Of a DNA stretch of 64,000 bases, positions 6,130-15,700 are shown one piece after another. The stretch spans positions 8,569 to 72,568 of the forward strand of contig JALWTA010000011.1 of assembly GCA_027082955.1 (NCBI GenBank). Reading direction: 5' to 3'. The notes under the pieces were generated by a model. The model saw only the letters and a list, made by a program, of their open reading frames with translations, did no database searches and was not told the origin of the DNA. Made by a program: the position numbers and the translations under genes. Every line of letters starts with the position of its first letter. Within the stretch, counting starts at the first letter, position 1. Source of the stretch: Sulfurovum sp. (GTDB lineage Bacteria > Campylobacterota > Campylobacteria > Campylobacterales > Sulfurovaceae).

Positions 6130-6645
6130 TTTTTTGTCCTTTTTGGACTTTTTAGACTTTTTGTTTTTTGCCTTTTTGTTTTTTGCCTTCTTTTTCTTTA
6201 GCTCTTTTTCTGCTTTTTTTGCTTTCTCTTTTTTGGATTTGCTCTGCTCTTTTTTATCACTTGCTTTTTTACTCGTTTTATGGCTTTTCTTCTCTGCTTT
6301 TTTCTTGCTTGCAGATTCTTTCTCTTTCGTACTCTTTTTGGCAGTGGATTTCTTGTGGCTCTTTTTGAATGCTGTTTTTTTCACCTTTTTGGGTGTCTGA
6401 CCAACCTTTACATCATTTTTAACATTGGATGCGATCTGTTCACCGATCCCGTCCACACGCTGCAGATCCTCAAACGACTTGAACTTTCCTTTACGACGCT
6501 CCTTAATGATCGCAGCCGCTTTCTTCTCTCCGATACCGTTGATCTGCATCAGCTCCTCTTTGCTTGCCGTATTGAGCTTGCTCAGACTCATACCAAACAT
6601 AGCCGTTGCCGCAAGCACCATCACCAAAACTGTCTTTTTGAACAT
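6121..6645 (-). CDS. Exported ComEA-like helix-hairpin-helix protein with lysine-rich tail
   Basis: A 174-residue protein: signal peptide (1-20), then two helix-hairpin-helix motifs (INGIGEKKA at 35-43, VDGIGEQIA at 64-72) as in ComEA, the periplasmic DNA receptor of natural transformation. From about residue 84 to the end it is mostly lysine with serine and alanine. HhH motifs bind the DNA backbone non-specifically, and the polycationic tail, much longer than in typical small ComEA proteins, could add DNA or cell-wall binding. The start at 6645 has AAGGAG six bases upstream, unlike the ATG at 6669. DNA uptake is an inference from the domain. Confidence 0.75.
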   Translation of the reverse strand: MFKKTVLVMVLAATAMFGMSLSKLNTASKEELMQINGIGEKKAAAIIKERRKGKFKSFEDLQRVDGIGEQIASNVKNDVKVGQTPKKVKKTAFKKSHKKSTAKKSTKEKESASKKKAEKKSHKTSKKASDKKEQSKSKKEKAKKAEKELKKKKAKNKKAKNKKSKKSKKDKKAA

Positions 6646-6771
6646 CTTCTTCTCCTTTTGTAGTATCATGAATATCTCAATTATATCTGGTGAATATCAT
6701 ATAAATCTTATAACTTTTACAAAAATTCTCAAAAGATTTGCTCAATAGATAAGACAAATTATATATCATCT

Positions 6772-7800
6772 ATGTATAATGCCTATAAAAAAAGTAAACG
6801 TATGTTATCGGCTGTCATTTATCCTTTCATCGTATCCTTTATCGCTTCATTTATTATCATTTACCTAAGCCACAAATATACACTCTTTATTGATGAAGCA
6901 GGTCACAGCAAGCCTCAGGCATTTCATATCAACAACACACCTCGTGCCGGAGGGATGGCCATTCTGATTGCGATGCTTATACTCTTCAAATATCCATTGG
7001 CAGCGAAACTCTTCATCCCAATTTTTTTGGCATTTCTCAGTGGTATCTTCGAAGATTTTCATCATACGCTCAATCCCAAAATGCGGCTTATCCTCCAAAT
7101 TGTCGCTGCTCTCAGTGCCATTTGGCTGCTCCATGCTGTTGTGCTTTATCTAGGCTTGGGGATTACTATGCCCTATTGGCTCGGTATCTTTTTCAGTACC
7201 TTTGCCATTGTTGGCATGATGAATGCAATCAATATCATCGATGGTTTCAACGGGCTTGCTGCGGGTATGGTTGCCATTATCCTGCTTTCTTTTAGTATGA
7301 CAGCATACAAGCAGAATGATATGGAAATATTGACTGTAATATTTATTACAGGAGGTGCGCTCGGTGGATTTGCATTACTGAACTTTCCCAAAGGGAAAAT
7401 CTTCCTTGGTGATGGTGGTGCCTATATGCTTGGATTCATTGTTGCAATTATCGGCATTTTCCTTGCGGGGCAATATGCAAGTGTCAGTCCTTGGTATATT
7501 TTAGCAGTTTTTATCTACCCTGTATGGGAAGTACTCTTTTCTATCGGACGGAAGCTATACAACAAACAATCTCCAATGCAACCAGACAGCTATCATATGC
7601 ATATGTTGATCTACAGACAGATCACGCACAACAATCCACTGACCTCTGCATTGGTTCTTGCTGCTGTACTTCCGTTTGTTACACTTTCTACACTCTTTCC
7701 AAACAAGTCCAATGCCAATATTGCTATTGCTTTTGGTTTCATCCTTTGCTACTTACTGCTTTATGCCTATCTTTACCAAAAAGACACTACACAACAATAA
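6772..7800 (+). CDS. WecA/MraY-family polyprenyl-phosphate sugar-1-phosphate transferase
   Basis: A 342-residue multi-pass membrane enzyme that starts a lipid-linked glycan by transferring a HexNAc-1-phosphate from UDP-sugar to undecaprenyl phosphate. Family motifs are NNTPRAGGMAI (54-64), the acidic segment FEDFHHTLNPK (93-103), NIIDGFNGLAAG (154-165) and FLGDGGAYMLG (211-221). The start is uncertain: no ribosome binding site precedes the ATG at 6772 or that at 6802. It is the only visible initiating transferase and sits next to pglB and the glycosyltransferases, so it probably primes the N-glycan or O-antigen lipid. UDP-GlcNAc is the likely donor, but specificity is not shown. Confidence 0.85.
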   Translation: MYNAYKKSKRMLSAVIYPFIVSFIASFIIIYLSHKYTLFIDEAGHSKPQAFHINNTPRAGGMAILIAMLILFKYPLAAKLFIPIFLAFLSGIFEDFHHTLNPKMRLILQIVAALSAIWLLHAVVLYLGLGITMPYWLGIFFSTFAIVGMMNAINIIDGFNGLAAGMVAIILLSFSMTAYKQNDMEILTVIFITGGALGGFALLNFPKGKIFLGDGGAYMLGFIVAIIGIFLAGQYASVSPWYILAVFIYPVWEVLFSIGRKLYNKQSPMQPDSYHMHMLIYRQITHNNPLTSALVLAAVLPFVTLSTLFPNKSNANIAIAFGFILCYLLLYAYLYQKDTTQQ

Positions 7801-7815
7801 ACACTCTCTTCGTGC

Positions 7816-9927
7816 CTATTTTTTTAACCGGTAAATTCTCGTATAAGGGGATAATACCACCGGTTCAAAGAGTGTTTCGTCGTAAATCCCAAGCAGAAAC
7901 ATCTGCACATACATTGACTTGAAAGTTTTGTTATCCATGATAATAAGCTGTCCGTAATGTGGCAGGAAGAGTGCAGTATACTCACCGGAAAAGCCATATC
8001 GCTGTGCCTGAATTTGCATCTTCCCATTCTTATCCATGCTTGCGACAACCAGTTTGGATGCAACATGCTTTTCACTGCCAAAATTGATACTTCCGTTGTT
8101 GGCATCGAAACGTACGCCATTGGAAAGCAAGAGTTCACCATTCTCATTTTTTACAACCCGTGCGGGTACAAACACAAATTTTCTCTCTTTCTTCCCTGTG
8201 GTTAAATCTATGTTGCCAAAGAGTGAAACTGTAGGGAAGATATTGAGCATCCTATACGGAAGATAAAGATAGATATCCCTTGTTTTCGGAGGAAGCTTTG
8301 CATCCGCTGATTTTAGCTTTTCCAGTAGTTGATTAGGATCGATCTGTTTCCCCTTATCATTTTTAAAAAGTGTATCTGCAACAATTTTATACCCATTGGA
8401 TACATAGGTTTCTACCGACAAACGGGCAAGATTGGCTGCAAGCTGAGGAGAGCTTGTCTGCATAATCTTGGAAATGATGAAGTTATCATTATTATGTTTT
8501 CCGCCATCAATCAACGTGTTGGTATTGGAGTAGAACCAGATAGGATATCCGTAATCCCACCATGCAAGCGTATAATCCTTGGGCTTTGCAATTTTTCTAA
8601 ACATATCAAGATCTCTAACCTCGGCTTTGTTCATTACAGTCGGTACCCGATATCCGATAATGTGAGTGATATTCGGATAGAGCATCGAGAGTGTTAACAT
8701 ACTCATGCCAAAAATATATATGCCTTTTTTATCACTGATATACTGCAATAGAAAATGAAAAAGATAAACGGCAGAAAGCGCAGCAATCGGCACAGCATAA
8801 ACAGTAAACCTCAAACCGCCCCATATGGCAAAAGCACCTATGCCTGCAAGCGGCAATGCCAATATAAATACTCTATAACGCGCAACCAGTGCAATATACC
8901 CCGCTATAGCAACCAACAATCCAATCTCTGAACCGGCAATCCTGTCAGCAAAGATCGAGAAAGGAATATGCCCCGCTTCTCTGATAGTCTGTGTGACCGA
9001 GTAGAAGTGCAATCCTTCATCTGCCGTTCCGCTTGACGTATAAAAAGTGATCTTGCTCAGAATCAGTCCAAACACATTGCCAAAATACATAAATAAAAGA
9101 AAAAGAATTCCAATTAGAACCAAGGATTGATTTTCTGACAGATGTTTCTGTGTGAGATAGCGGTAAACGGCTATCAGAACAACAATCTTGAGCATATAGG
9201 AATACGGATCGGGTATCCCGAAAGGAATAAGTGCAAAAAATACAAGAATTATCGATGCATATGCCGTCTCCTCATGGCGGTGGTAATAGAAAAGATAGAG
9301 GGCATAGAGTATTCCCATCGCATTGACAATAGAGGCACCGGAATCATAAAGAAACGGGTAGATGGCAATTGCGAGTGCAGCATAGAGGGCAGACCGCAAC
9401 GTTACATCCATAGTACTTTTCATCAGAAAATACAAAATGAACATAGGCGCCATTGCAGAGAACATATCGGTATCATAGTAGCCGACCATTGTACGGTTAT
9501 AGTAGCTCCATGTGACCGCTCCAAGCACTGCTGCAAGAAATCCCCACAGTGTCAGATTGAAAAGCCTCGCTATTAAAATGATCGGGACAACAACCATACT
9601 GGAGATCACTGCCGGAAGATACAACATGATGGTCTCTAAAGAAAACGGTGTTATCTTGGCCAACAAAACCGTCAATGCCACCATACCATAAGACCACATC
9701 TGCGGAATACGGGGATTGTCCGCATGCATGCCAAAGAGCTCTTTTTGTGCTCCTGAAGCAAAGAAGTATCCATCGTTGGTATTTATCATCAACTGACCGT
9801 TCCAGTGAAACGCCGGATTGTCATGAAACTGATATATCCAGATCATCCGTATGGCGATACTGAATAGATAGGCTACCATCATCAACACAAGCACTTCTTT
9901 GGTGCCTACTTGTTCTTTTTGGGTCAT
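7816..9927 (-). CDS. pglB: Oligosaccharyltransferase PglB (STT3 family)
   Basis: PglB moves a lipid-linked oligosaccharide to asparagine in D/E-X-N-X-S/T sequons on the periplasmic side of the inner membrane. The 703-residue protein has about 13 membrane segments up to residue 430 and a periplasmic domain after it. Catalytic features align by position with Campylobacter PglB: Asp52 in NDGYFF, Asp152 and Asp154 in YYDTDMF, Glu317 in TIREAGH of the external loop, and WWDYG at 456-460. It is convergent with the WecA-like gene, 15 bp apart, and follows a run of glycosyltransferase genes on its own strand. Confidence 0.95.
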   Translation of the reverse strand: MTQKEQVGTKEVLVLMMVAYLFSIAIRMIWIYQFHDNPAFHWNGQLMINTNDGYFFASGAQKELFGMHADNPRIPQMWSYGMVALTVLLAKITPFSLETIMLYLPAVISSMVVVPIILIARLFNLTLWGFLAAVLGAVTWSYYNRTMVGYYDTDMFSAMAPMFILYFLMKSTMDVTLRSALYAALAIAIYPFLYDSGASIVNAMGILYALYLFYYHRHEETAYASIILVFFALIPFGIPDPYSYMLKIVVLIAVYRYLTQKHLSENQSLVLIGILFLLFMYFGNVFGLILSKITFYTSSGTADEGLHFYSVTQTIREAGHIPFSIFADRIAGSEIGLLVAIAGYIALVARYRVFILALPLAGIGAFAIWGGLRFTVYAVPIAALSAVYLFHFLLQYISDKKGIYIFGMSMLTLSMLYPNITHIIGYRVPTVMNKAEVRDLDMFRKIAKPKDYTLAWWDYGYPIWFYSNTNTLIDGGKHNNDNFIISKIMQTSSPQLAANLARLSVETYVSNGYKIVADTLFKNDKGKQIDPNQLLEKLKSADAKLPPKTRDIYLYLPYRMLNIFPTVSLFGNIDLTTGKKERKFVFVPARVVKNENGELLLSNGVRFDANNGSINFGSEKHVASKLVVASMDKNGKMQIQAQRYGFSGEYTALFLPHYGQLIIMDNKTFKSMYVQMFLLGIYDETLFEPVVLSPYTRIYRLKK

Positions 9928-9941
9928 CTCGTTTTTCCTTC

Positions 9942-10757
9942 TTACAATTTTCTTAAAAGATTATACAGTCTTTCAACTATAAATACTGGAAGCAGTCGGG
10001 GCAAAACCCTTGTGAATATGTTTCTGGTAAGATCAGATGCCGACCAAAATCCTATTTTGTAAGCTGCTTTCTCCAGTATCCACTCACTTTTGGCATAGCG
10101 CCACCCTTGTCTTCTGGCAATCATACTGCGTCCTGTCCGTGCTTTGACAACTATCTGTGGAAGGTTGGCAAACTTTTTTCCCTTTTGCAGCATACGCATC
10201 CACAGATAATAATCTTCAAAACCGTTCATCGCTTGATAGCCCCCTGCATCCAAAACAGCTTCTTTCCGAAAAACCACTGTCATGTGGTTCAGCGGATTAC
10301 GGTGTTTTGCAAAACGTACAATCTCATCATGTGAAGAGGGCACACGTCTTTCTCTCTCACATCGGTTTGCATCGCTGTCAAACTCGCATATCCAGCCACC
10401 CAAAATATCGGTATCTGGATGCTTTTCAAGATATGCAAACTGCTTCTCAAAACGATCATGAAGTGCAATATCATCCGTATCCATACGCGCGACCCATTCG
10501 TAGATACAGTGTGTCAATCCGATCGACAGTGCTTCACCAAGACCGACATTTTTTGGCAGCGTAACAATATGATATGCTATATCTGAATGTGCTACACACT
10601 GTGTAATCAATGCATCTAGCTCTTCCGACAAAGGACCATCTTTCACAAGAACGATCTCGTCAGGCTTCAGCGTCTGATTTTCAATACTAGAAAGCGCCTC
10701 CTTTAAATATGCTGCTTTCTCTTTATGATATACAGAGAGGAGTACGGACAAAGACAT
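9942..10757 (-). CDS. Family 2 glycosyltransferase
   Basis: A 271-residue GT-A fold enzyme beginning MSLSVLLSVYHKE, with the nucleotide-sugar segment IVLVKDGP, the metal-binding ARMDTDD and a later GFEDYYLWMR motif. The family adds sugars to lipid-linked glycans at the cytoplasmic membrane face. I choose the ATG at 10757: it has GGGAGA upstream and overlaps the preceding stop codon by one base (TAATG), whereas the in-frame ATG at 10853 would bury 32 residues in the previous gene. It is closest in style to rhamnosyl or galactosyl transferases, but donor and acceptor are unknown. It lies 14 bp upstream of pglB. Confidence 0.85.
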   Translation of the reverse strand: MSLSVLLSVYHKEKAAYLKEALSSIENQTLKPDEIVLVKDGPLSEELDALITQCVAHSDIAYHIVTLPKNVGLGEALSIGLTHCIYEWVARMDTDDIALHDRFEKQFAYLEKHPDTDILGGWICEFDSDANRCERERRVPSSHDEIVRFAKHRNPLNHMTVVFRKEAVLDAGGYQAMNGFEDYYLWMRMLQKGKKFANLPQIVVKARTGRSMIARRQGWRYAKSEWILEKAAYKIGFWSASDLTRNIFTRVLPRLLPVFIVERLYNLLRKL

Positions 10758-11785
10758 TATATCTCTCCCGTCACACGATAAAGCGTTTCTACTTTTTTTG
10801 CAATCTCTTGCCAACTGAATTTTTGTGCGAATAGAATATTTTTTTGAGAACAATGTTTATATGAAATCGCATCCTTTTTTAATATCTTTTCCAGCTTATC
10901 CTGAAAATCTCTGCTGTCATCATATCGGAATACCTGATTACATTCACCTGTATCCGCGATATAGGATTTAATCTGCACACGGTCTGAAATAAGTATCGGC
11001 ATGCCGTACGACATCGCTTCAAGTGCAACAATACTGAACGCTTCATACTTGGACGGTACGCTTAGCAAAGTACACTTTTCATAAAGCGCTTGCAACTGTA
11101 AATCAGAAATATTTTTATGGTAAGTAAAGACCTCATCGTCATCTTTTTCTGTATCTGTAACAATATGACATCGAATGCCTTTCTCCCTAAAATACGCTCT
11201 TTGCATTTCAATAAAGTCCAAACGTTTGTTATGATCGTCCCTTCCAACAAAAAGAAGTGTATCTTTCAATGGTTTTTCTTTCTCCGTTATATGGTTATTG
11301 ACTTGAATACCATTAGGAACAATATGGATTTTATCCTTATCAACATACTGAGCAAAAAAATCTTTTTCCGTTTCTGTCAAAGCTATCAGAACATCAACAT
11401 TCTTTAGGCTTCTTTTCAAAAAGAGATGAAAAAAGGCAGCAGCAAGCAAAGGGTGATTGTGGTATTGAAATGGATGATAGTGGGGTGTATAGACCACCTT
11501 TGCATTCGGCACTGTTTTTTTCACTATCGACAAACACTGATAGACAAAAAAAGAGGAGAACCCATGCACATGGATGACATCTGAGGCTACAGATTTGAGA
11601 TGTTTTTTGATTGTTTTTGTAGGTACCACCTGCTTGTTCATCACTGTACGTGAAGCCAATGCTTTGGCGCTAAAATAGGCAGCACTATGCCCTCTTTCCT
11701 GTAAGGATTTGCCTATATGCGTGATATGGTTTTCTATGCCCCCTATTTGTGCATGAGGGGTTTCAGATAAAAAAAGGATTTTCAT
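10757..11785 (-). CDS. Family 4 glycosyltransferase
   Basis: A 342-residue retaining GT-B enzyme. The N-terminal half carries IGGIENHI after MKILFLSETPHAQ, and the C-terminal half has the donor-binding segment SKYEAFSIVALEAMSYGMP with the EX7E pair. Such enzymes add hexoses to undecaprenyl-linked oligosaccharides in the cytoplasm. It overlaps its upstream neighbour by four bases and its downstream neighbour by one, so translation is coupled within the pglB-proximal operon. The sugar specificity cannot be read from the sequence. Confidence 0.88.
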   Translation of the reverse strand: MKILFLSETPHAQIGGIENHITHIGKSLQERGHSAAYFSAKALASRTVMNKQVVPTKTIKKHLKSVASDVIHVHGFSSFFVYQCLSIVKKTVPNAKVVYTPHYHPFQYHNHPLLAAAFFHLFLKRSLKNVDVLIALTETEKDFFAQYVDKDKIHIVPNGIQVNNHITEKEKPLKDTLLFVGRDDHNKRLDFIEMQRAYFREKGIRCHIVTDTEKDDDEVFTYHKNISDLQLQALYEKCTLLSVPSKYEAFSIVALEAMSYGMPILISDRVQIKSYIADTGECNQVFRYDDSRDFQDKLEKILKKDAISYKHCSQKNILFAQKFSWQEIAKKVETLYRVTGEI

Positions 11786-12693
11786 TTTTTAACATCTCGT
11801 AATAAATATTGCACTGTCCGCATTGCCAATAGAGCTCGGCCAGTCAACACTTTGTACAACAAAGATATCCCTACCCCGATATAAAGACCAAAATAGCAGG
11901 AAAAGTATTTTTTATAAAAAATGATTCTATTGGTAAGTTTAAGAATATCGATATCACTATTCTGGCTATACTGGGCTCCCTTTTCTTTATGATAAACCTT
12001 GCTTTTTTCTGCGATACCTATTTTTAAGCCATGCTTTCTTGCATTAAAACAAAAATCAACCTCCTCATAATACAGGAAATACTCTTCAGGCAATAAACCT
12101 ATTTTCGAGAAGGTATCTGTCTTGATAAACATTGAGGCACCATGAATATAGTTCAATGGATCACCAATTTGACGTTTGTCCGTTACATAACTGCTTTTAC
12201 CGGTATATTTATCAATGTGCCCGCAATACGCCTGCAATCTTTGTGTGGACTGTTCAAACAAAGGTATGCCAGTAAGGTCGGATGCTGTCTTTGTAGCAAA
12301 ATCCAACACATTTTGCAATGTATCTTTTGGAACGACAGTATCATTATTAAGAATCCATATATACTGGAACACAGCATCGTTCAAGGCAAACTTTATACCC
12401 ACATTATTCCCTGCTGCATATCCTCCGTTATCCTGAGTCTGAATAAAAACCAAAGCATATTTGGATAGATCTCTTGTATGGTCTTTTTCACTTTCTTGAC
12501 AAGACAAAAAAGCAATTTGTTTGCTTTGTGCCCATTGCTGCATAGTATGCATGGAATTATCAGGAGAGGCATTATCGACAACATAAACTATAAAATCGTT
12601 ATAGCTACTGTTTAAAATACTTTCCAGACATTCAATAGTATCTTGTGCATTCCGATAATTCAATACAACTACAGCAACCTTAGCATTCATCAT
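11782..12693 (-). CDS. Family 2 glycosyltransferase (rhamnosyltransferase-like)
   Basis: A 303-residue GT2 enzyme with VVVLNYRNAQDTIECLESI, DNASPDNS, the acidic ILNNDTVV motif and a C-terminal EEVDFCFNARKHG segment typical of WbbL-like rhamnosyl/fucosyl transferases that end in an amphipathic region. It has two adjacent start ATGs. It is the first gene of the operon leading to pglB, preceded by a 264-bp gap that probably holds its promoter. Given the GDP-fucose and dideoxyhexose genes nearby, a deoxysugar donor is plausible but unproven. Confidence 0.85.
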   Translation of the reverse strand: MMNAKVAVVVLNYRNAQDTIECLESILNSSYNDFIVYVVDNASPDNSMHTMQQWAQSKQIAFLSCQESEKDHTRDLSKYALVFIQTQDNGGYAAGNNVGIKFALNDAVFQYIWILNNDTVVPKDTLQNVLDFATKTASDLTGIPLFEQSTQRLQAYCGHIDKYTGKSSYVTDKRQIGDPLNYIHGASMFIKTDTFSKIGLLPEEYFLYYEEVDFCFNARKHGLKIGIAEKSKVYHKEKGAQYSQNSDIDILKLTNRIIFYKKYFSCYFGLYIGVGISLLYKVLTGRALLAMRTVQYLLRDVKK

Positions 12694-12957
12694 CTCTGTT
12701 ATCTCTGTTCTAATAATGTTTAAAATACATACTATGATATGTTTACATTGTTCATTTTTTCTTTTTACATAATATCAATCTGAAAGGTTCATTTTTGATA
12801 ATCTACTACTAAACAGATAATACCGTAATACGAAACAATCTATCATGAATCATAAGTCCAATTTTTTATTGGAATCTTGTCATTTTCCAACTTATTAATA
12901 GAAAAAATTCTAGAATACATCATATAGGGTTGCAATCATATGCTGCGGGTAGCATTT
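12694..12957. other. Intergenic AT-rich region with promoter for the pglB-side operon
   Basis: This is the longest gap in the window, 264 bp and strongly AT-rich. I see no gene, RNA or heptamer array in it. It must contain the promoter for the leftward operon starting at 12693, and its right end carries the terminator-like hairpin at 12940-12955. No single -10 box stands out. Confidence 0.5.
12940..12955 (-). terminator. Hairpin after the glycosyltransferase at 12958
   Basis: ATGCT (12940-12944) and AGCAT (12951-12955) form a short stem just past the stop codon of the upstream minus-strand gene. No T-run follows on the minus strand (a T-run is present only on the plus strand), so termination is uncertain. 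Confidence 0.3.
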
Positions 12958-13908
12958 TTATCCTACAATATCCATCAGTATGTTTTTCAAATACAAATAG
13001 TTTTTATACGGGTAAAGTGTTTTATGGTATTTAAGTCCAATTAAAAATGTTTTTAAATGCACTTTATTTGTTAGATAATCCTCAAAGTATCGTATGGCAT
13101 CTTCAACGACACCTTTGTCTATCTTGTCACATTGCATATTCTGCTTGAGCAAATAAAGGTTTTTTAAATGTTTTCTATATCCAACCACACGATAAAAATC
13201 TATATCTGCATACCTGTTTTTCATATTGCGGTATACTCTTTTTAGAACAAACCCCAGATCTCCGCTGCCTGTATTCTGTGCTGCATGTTCCCTGTAATAG
13301 GTCAAACAGTCACGCGTATAGACCAATTTGTTACCCTCTGCGGCACAGAGTGCAAGCCACCAGTCATGATAGGTAAGTCCTTCCGGGAAAGGCAATGCTT
13401 TGCGTAACAGGGTTTTATGCAGCAATACGGTACATCCTGTTACAACATTTTTAAATAGAAGGTTGTTTGTATGAATCATATAACCATTTTCTCTTTTCCA
13501 TGCCGGAGATATGATTTTCCCTTCTCCGTCAATAACAGCACAATCACTGTGAATCATCATATTTGATCCGATTTTATCCATAAGTGTTTCAAGCTTCTCT
13601 GAAAGCCAAATATCATCTTGATCGGCAAGTGCGATATACTCTCCATGGCAATGGGAAAGTGCCCTTTCAAAGTTCTTTACAAAACCGAGATTCCACTCAT
13701 TTACATAATATTTCAATCCATGAGATGCAGCGTATCGCTCCAAAATCTCTACTGTTCCATCCGTAGAACAGTCATCCGTTACGATTACTTCAATATTTTT
13801 GTAGGTTTGATTATAAATAGAGTCCAGTTGCTCCTGTAAATACTTTTCACCATTGTAGGTTGCCATTGCAATTGAAACCAAAGGTTGTTTGTTAGTATTT
13901 TTTTGCAC
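12958..13908 (-). CDS. Family 2 glycosyltransferase
   Basis: A 316-residue GT2 enzyme: VSIAMATYNGEKYLQEQLDSI at 11-31, TDDCSTDGT, and the metal-binding ALADQDDIW motif. It resembles rhamnosyltransferases of the RfbF/WbpX type in its DQDDIW box. The start is a GTG at 13908 with GGAGAG about six bases upstream, inside the end of the preceding gene (17-bp overlap). It is the last gene of the long exporter and dideoxyhexose operon running leftwards from about 28 kb. Acceptor and donor are unknown. Confidence 0.85.
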   Translation of the reverse strand: MQKNTNKQPLVSIAMATYNGEKYLQEQLDSIYNQTYKNIEVIVTDDCSTDGTVEILERYAASHGLKYYVNEWNLGFVKNFERALSHCHGEYIALADQDDIWLSEKLETLMDKIGSNMMIHSDCAVIDGEGKIISPAWKRENGYMIHTNNLLFKNVVTGCTVLLHKTLLRKALPFPEGLTYHDWWLALCAAEGNKLVYTRDCLTYYREHAAQNTGSGDLGFVLKRVYRNMKNRYADIDFYRVVGYRKHLKNLYLLKQNMQCDKIDKGVVEDAIRYFEDYLTNKVHLKTFLIGLKYHKTLYPYKNYLYLKNILMDIVG

Positions 13909-14767
13909 AACTTCTCTCCATCAAACAGATACCCAAAAATAGAAACGCATATATAAACCGTGTTATTGCATGCCAAGGATTTCGTGAAAACTTACCAAGA
14001 TGGTACAACCTACGATAACGCTCTTTCGTTACCGACAGATTTTTAGAAGGGTACATCCTATATATTTTTCTATACACATCAAAAAAAGTATTTTTTTCTT
14101 GGTATGTTCTATTCTCTCTTTTCCATGTCCTTATATAAATTTCAACAGTTTGCTTATGGATATGTACAAAGTCATACAGCTGTGAAAGTTTTAAAAAAAA
14201 CTCCCAGTCTTCATGAGATTCAAGCGTTTCGTCAAATCCATGCACCTGCGGTAATGCATCATATTTGTGTGCCAATGTATTTACAGGAATGTAATTAAAC
14301 ACTAACAGCCTGTCTTTTGAAAAATCTGTATTAGTACAGGAGAAAAACTTATCGGTACTATCTTCCTTTATTCCCTCTTGTTTCTCTTCAATAAAAAAAG
14401 CATCGGTATAAACAACATTTACTCTCTCTTTTACCATTGTATGCACAACAGTTTCAAGATGTTCTGACAGAAACCGATCATCATCATCCAAATAACAAAC
14501 AATCTCCCCTTTTGCTGCAGAGACAGCTATATTTCTGGAATAGGCGGGACCATAATTCTGAAGATTGTTAAGATACTGTATGTTCTCTTTTTGATATTTT
14601 TGAATGATATCCCATACATCCTCACCATAATCATTCACAATAATGATCTCAAAATTTTGATAGGTCTGAGACAATACCGATTCAATAGCGTTAGGTAAAA
14701 GGTGCCGCCGATTGTAGGTTGTAAGAATGACTGATACGAGTATCTGTTCATCGGCTTTCAATGTCAT
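13892..14767 (-). CDS. Family 2 glycosyltransferase
   Basis: A 291-residue GT2 enzyme: [20 protein letters not shown] near the N-terminus, [18 protein letters not shown] as the metal site, and [12 protein letters not shown] as the later conserved box. It overlaps the genes on both sides (17 and 20 bp), so the group is translated as a unit. It is cytoplasmic or membrane-peripheral and acts on lipid-linked O-antigen or N-glycan. The DNA is AT-rich here compared with the flanks of the locus, as is common for laterally exchanged glycan genes. Confidence 0.85.
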   Translation of the reverse strand: MTLKADEQILVSVILTTYNRRHLLPNAIESVLSQTYQNFEIIIVNDYGEDVWDIIQKYQKENIQYLNNLQNYGPAYSRNIAVSAAKGEIVCYLDDDDRFLSEHLETVVHTMVKERVNVVYTDAFFIEEKQEGIKEDSTDKFFSCTNTDFSKDRLLVFNYIPVNTLAHKYDALPQVHGFDETLESHEDWEFFLKLSQLYDFVHIHKQTVEIYIRTWKRENRTYQEKNTFFDVYRKIYRMYPSKNLSVTKERYRRLYHLGKFSRNPWHAITRFIYAFLFLGICLMERSCAKKY

Positions 14768-15695
14768 GTTCTGCCTTTTTCAGAAGTCTTCTACCTTTTT
14801 TCACAGCATTTGAGAACCTAATACCAGGTTTGGTAAATAATAAAAATGTGTATTTTAGTGCATGCCATAAACCAAAATGCTTAAAATATAAACGGAAATG
14901 CTCTCTTGCTAGATTTTGTGTTGTGGACACACCTTCTTCTCTAAAGTAACTTAAAACTCCCGGAATATAAGTGTATGAAAACCCTTTTATAAACAACCTT
15001 ATCAGAAGGTCATAGTCAGCAATAACTTTGTATGACTCGTTAAAACCATATTGAAGTAACACAAAACGCTTTAAAAAGAGTGCAGGATGACCGGCAGGCA
15101 TATGGGTTTCATAACGAGAAAAGTCTACTGTCATTGTAAAGCGATAAGACATTCCACTCCCATCCATGGTGCGAACATTTCCACAGATGCACTCCTTCCC
15201 CTCTCTAGCATAATATGCAACTTTCCGTAAAGCCCCTTGTGCATACCAGTCATCAGCATTCAAAAAAGCCACATAATCTCCACTACATAAACTAGCGCCT
15301 TTGTTCATCGCATTATAAATACCGCTATCAGGTTCACTCACCCAATAATCAATGGCATCTTCATACTTTTGGATGACATTCAATGTGCCATCAGTAGATC
15401 CTCCATCAACTATGATATACTCAACATTGTCATAATCCTGCTCCAAAACACTGAGAATTGTCTGTTCCAAATACTTTTCACCATTGTAAACAACAGTCAC
15501 CACACTGATCAGAGGTTTGTTTTCATATGATTTTTTGAAAAGGCCTTTAGTACGCAATCCACCCTCACCTTTTCGCTCTGAGTTTGATGACAAAAATAGC
15601 CTTGGGATTAGTTTGTATCCTGGTTTTTGTTCCAGAATGGGTTTGTCATTTGTCAGTAAATGGACTGTACTATAACTTGTATCTTTACCTTGCAT
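14748..15695 (-). CDS. Family 2 glycosyltransferase (WcaA-like)
   Basis: A 315-residue protein whose GT2 domain starts near residue 63 ([19 protein letters not shown]), with DGGSTDGT and the LNADDWY metal site. The first 60 residues include [12 protein letters not shown], which I associate with WcaA-like colanic-acid transferases, so the long N-terminus may be real; a start downstream of 15695 is possible. It overlaps the next gene by 20 bp and follows the previous one by 5 bp. Substrates are unknown. Confidence 0.83.
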   Translation of the reverse strand: MQGKDTSYSTVHLLTNDKPILEQKPGYKLIPRLFLSSNSERKGEGGLRTKGLFKKSYENKPLISVVTVVYNGEKYLEQTILSVLEQDYDNVEYIIVDGGSTDGTLNVIQKYEDAIDYWVSEPDSGIYNAMNKGASLCSGDYVAFLNADDWYAQGALRKVAYYAREGKECICGNVRTMDGSGMSYRFTMTVDFSRYETHMPAGHPALFLKRFVLLQYGFNESYKVIADYDLLIRLFIKGFSYTYIPGVLSYFREEGVSTTQNLAREHFRLYFKHFGLWHALKYTFLLFTKPGIRFSNAVKKGRRLLKKAEHDIESR

Positions 15696-15700
15696 ACAAA

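Noticed and set aside
12694..12957. tRNA or small RNA gene in the longest intergenic gap
   Set aside because: The region is AT-rich with no cloverleaf or conserved structure that I could fold by eye.
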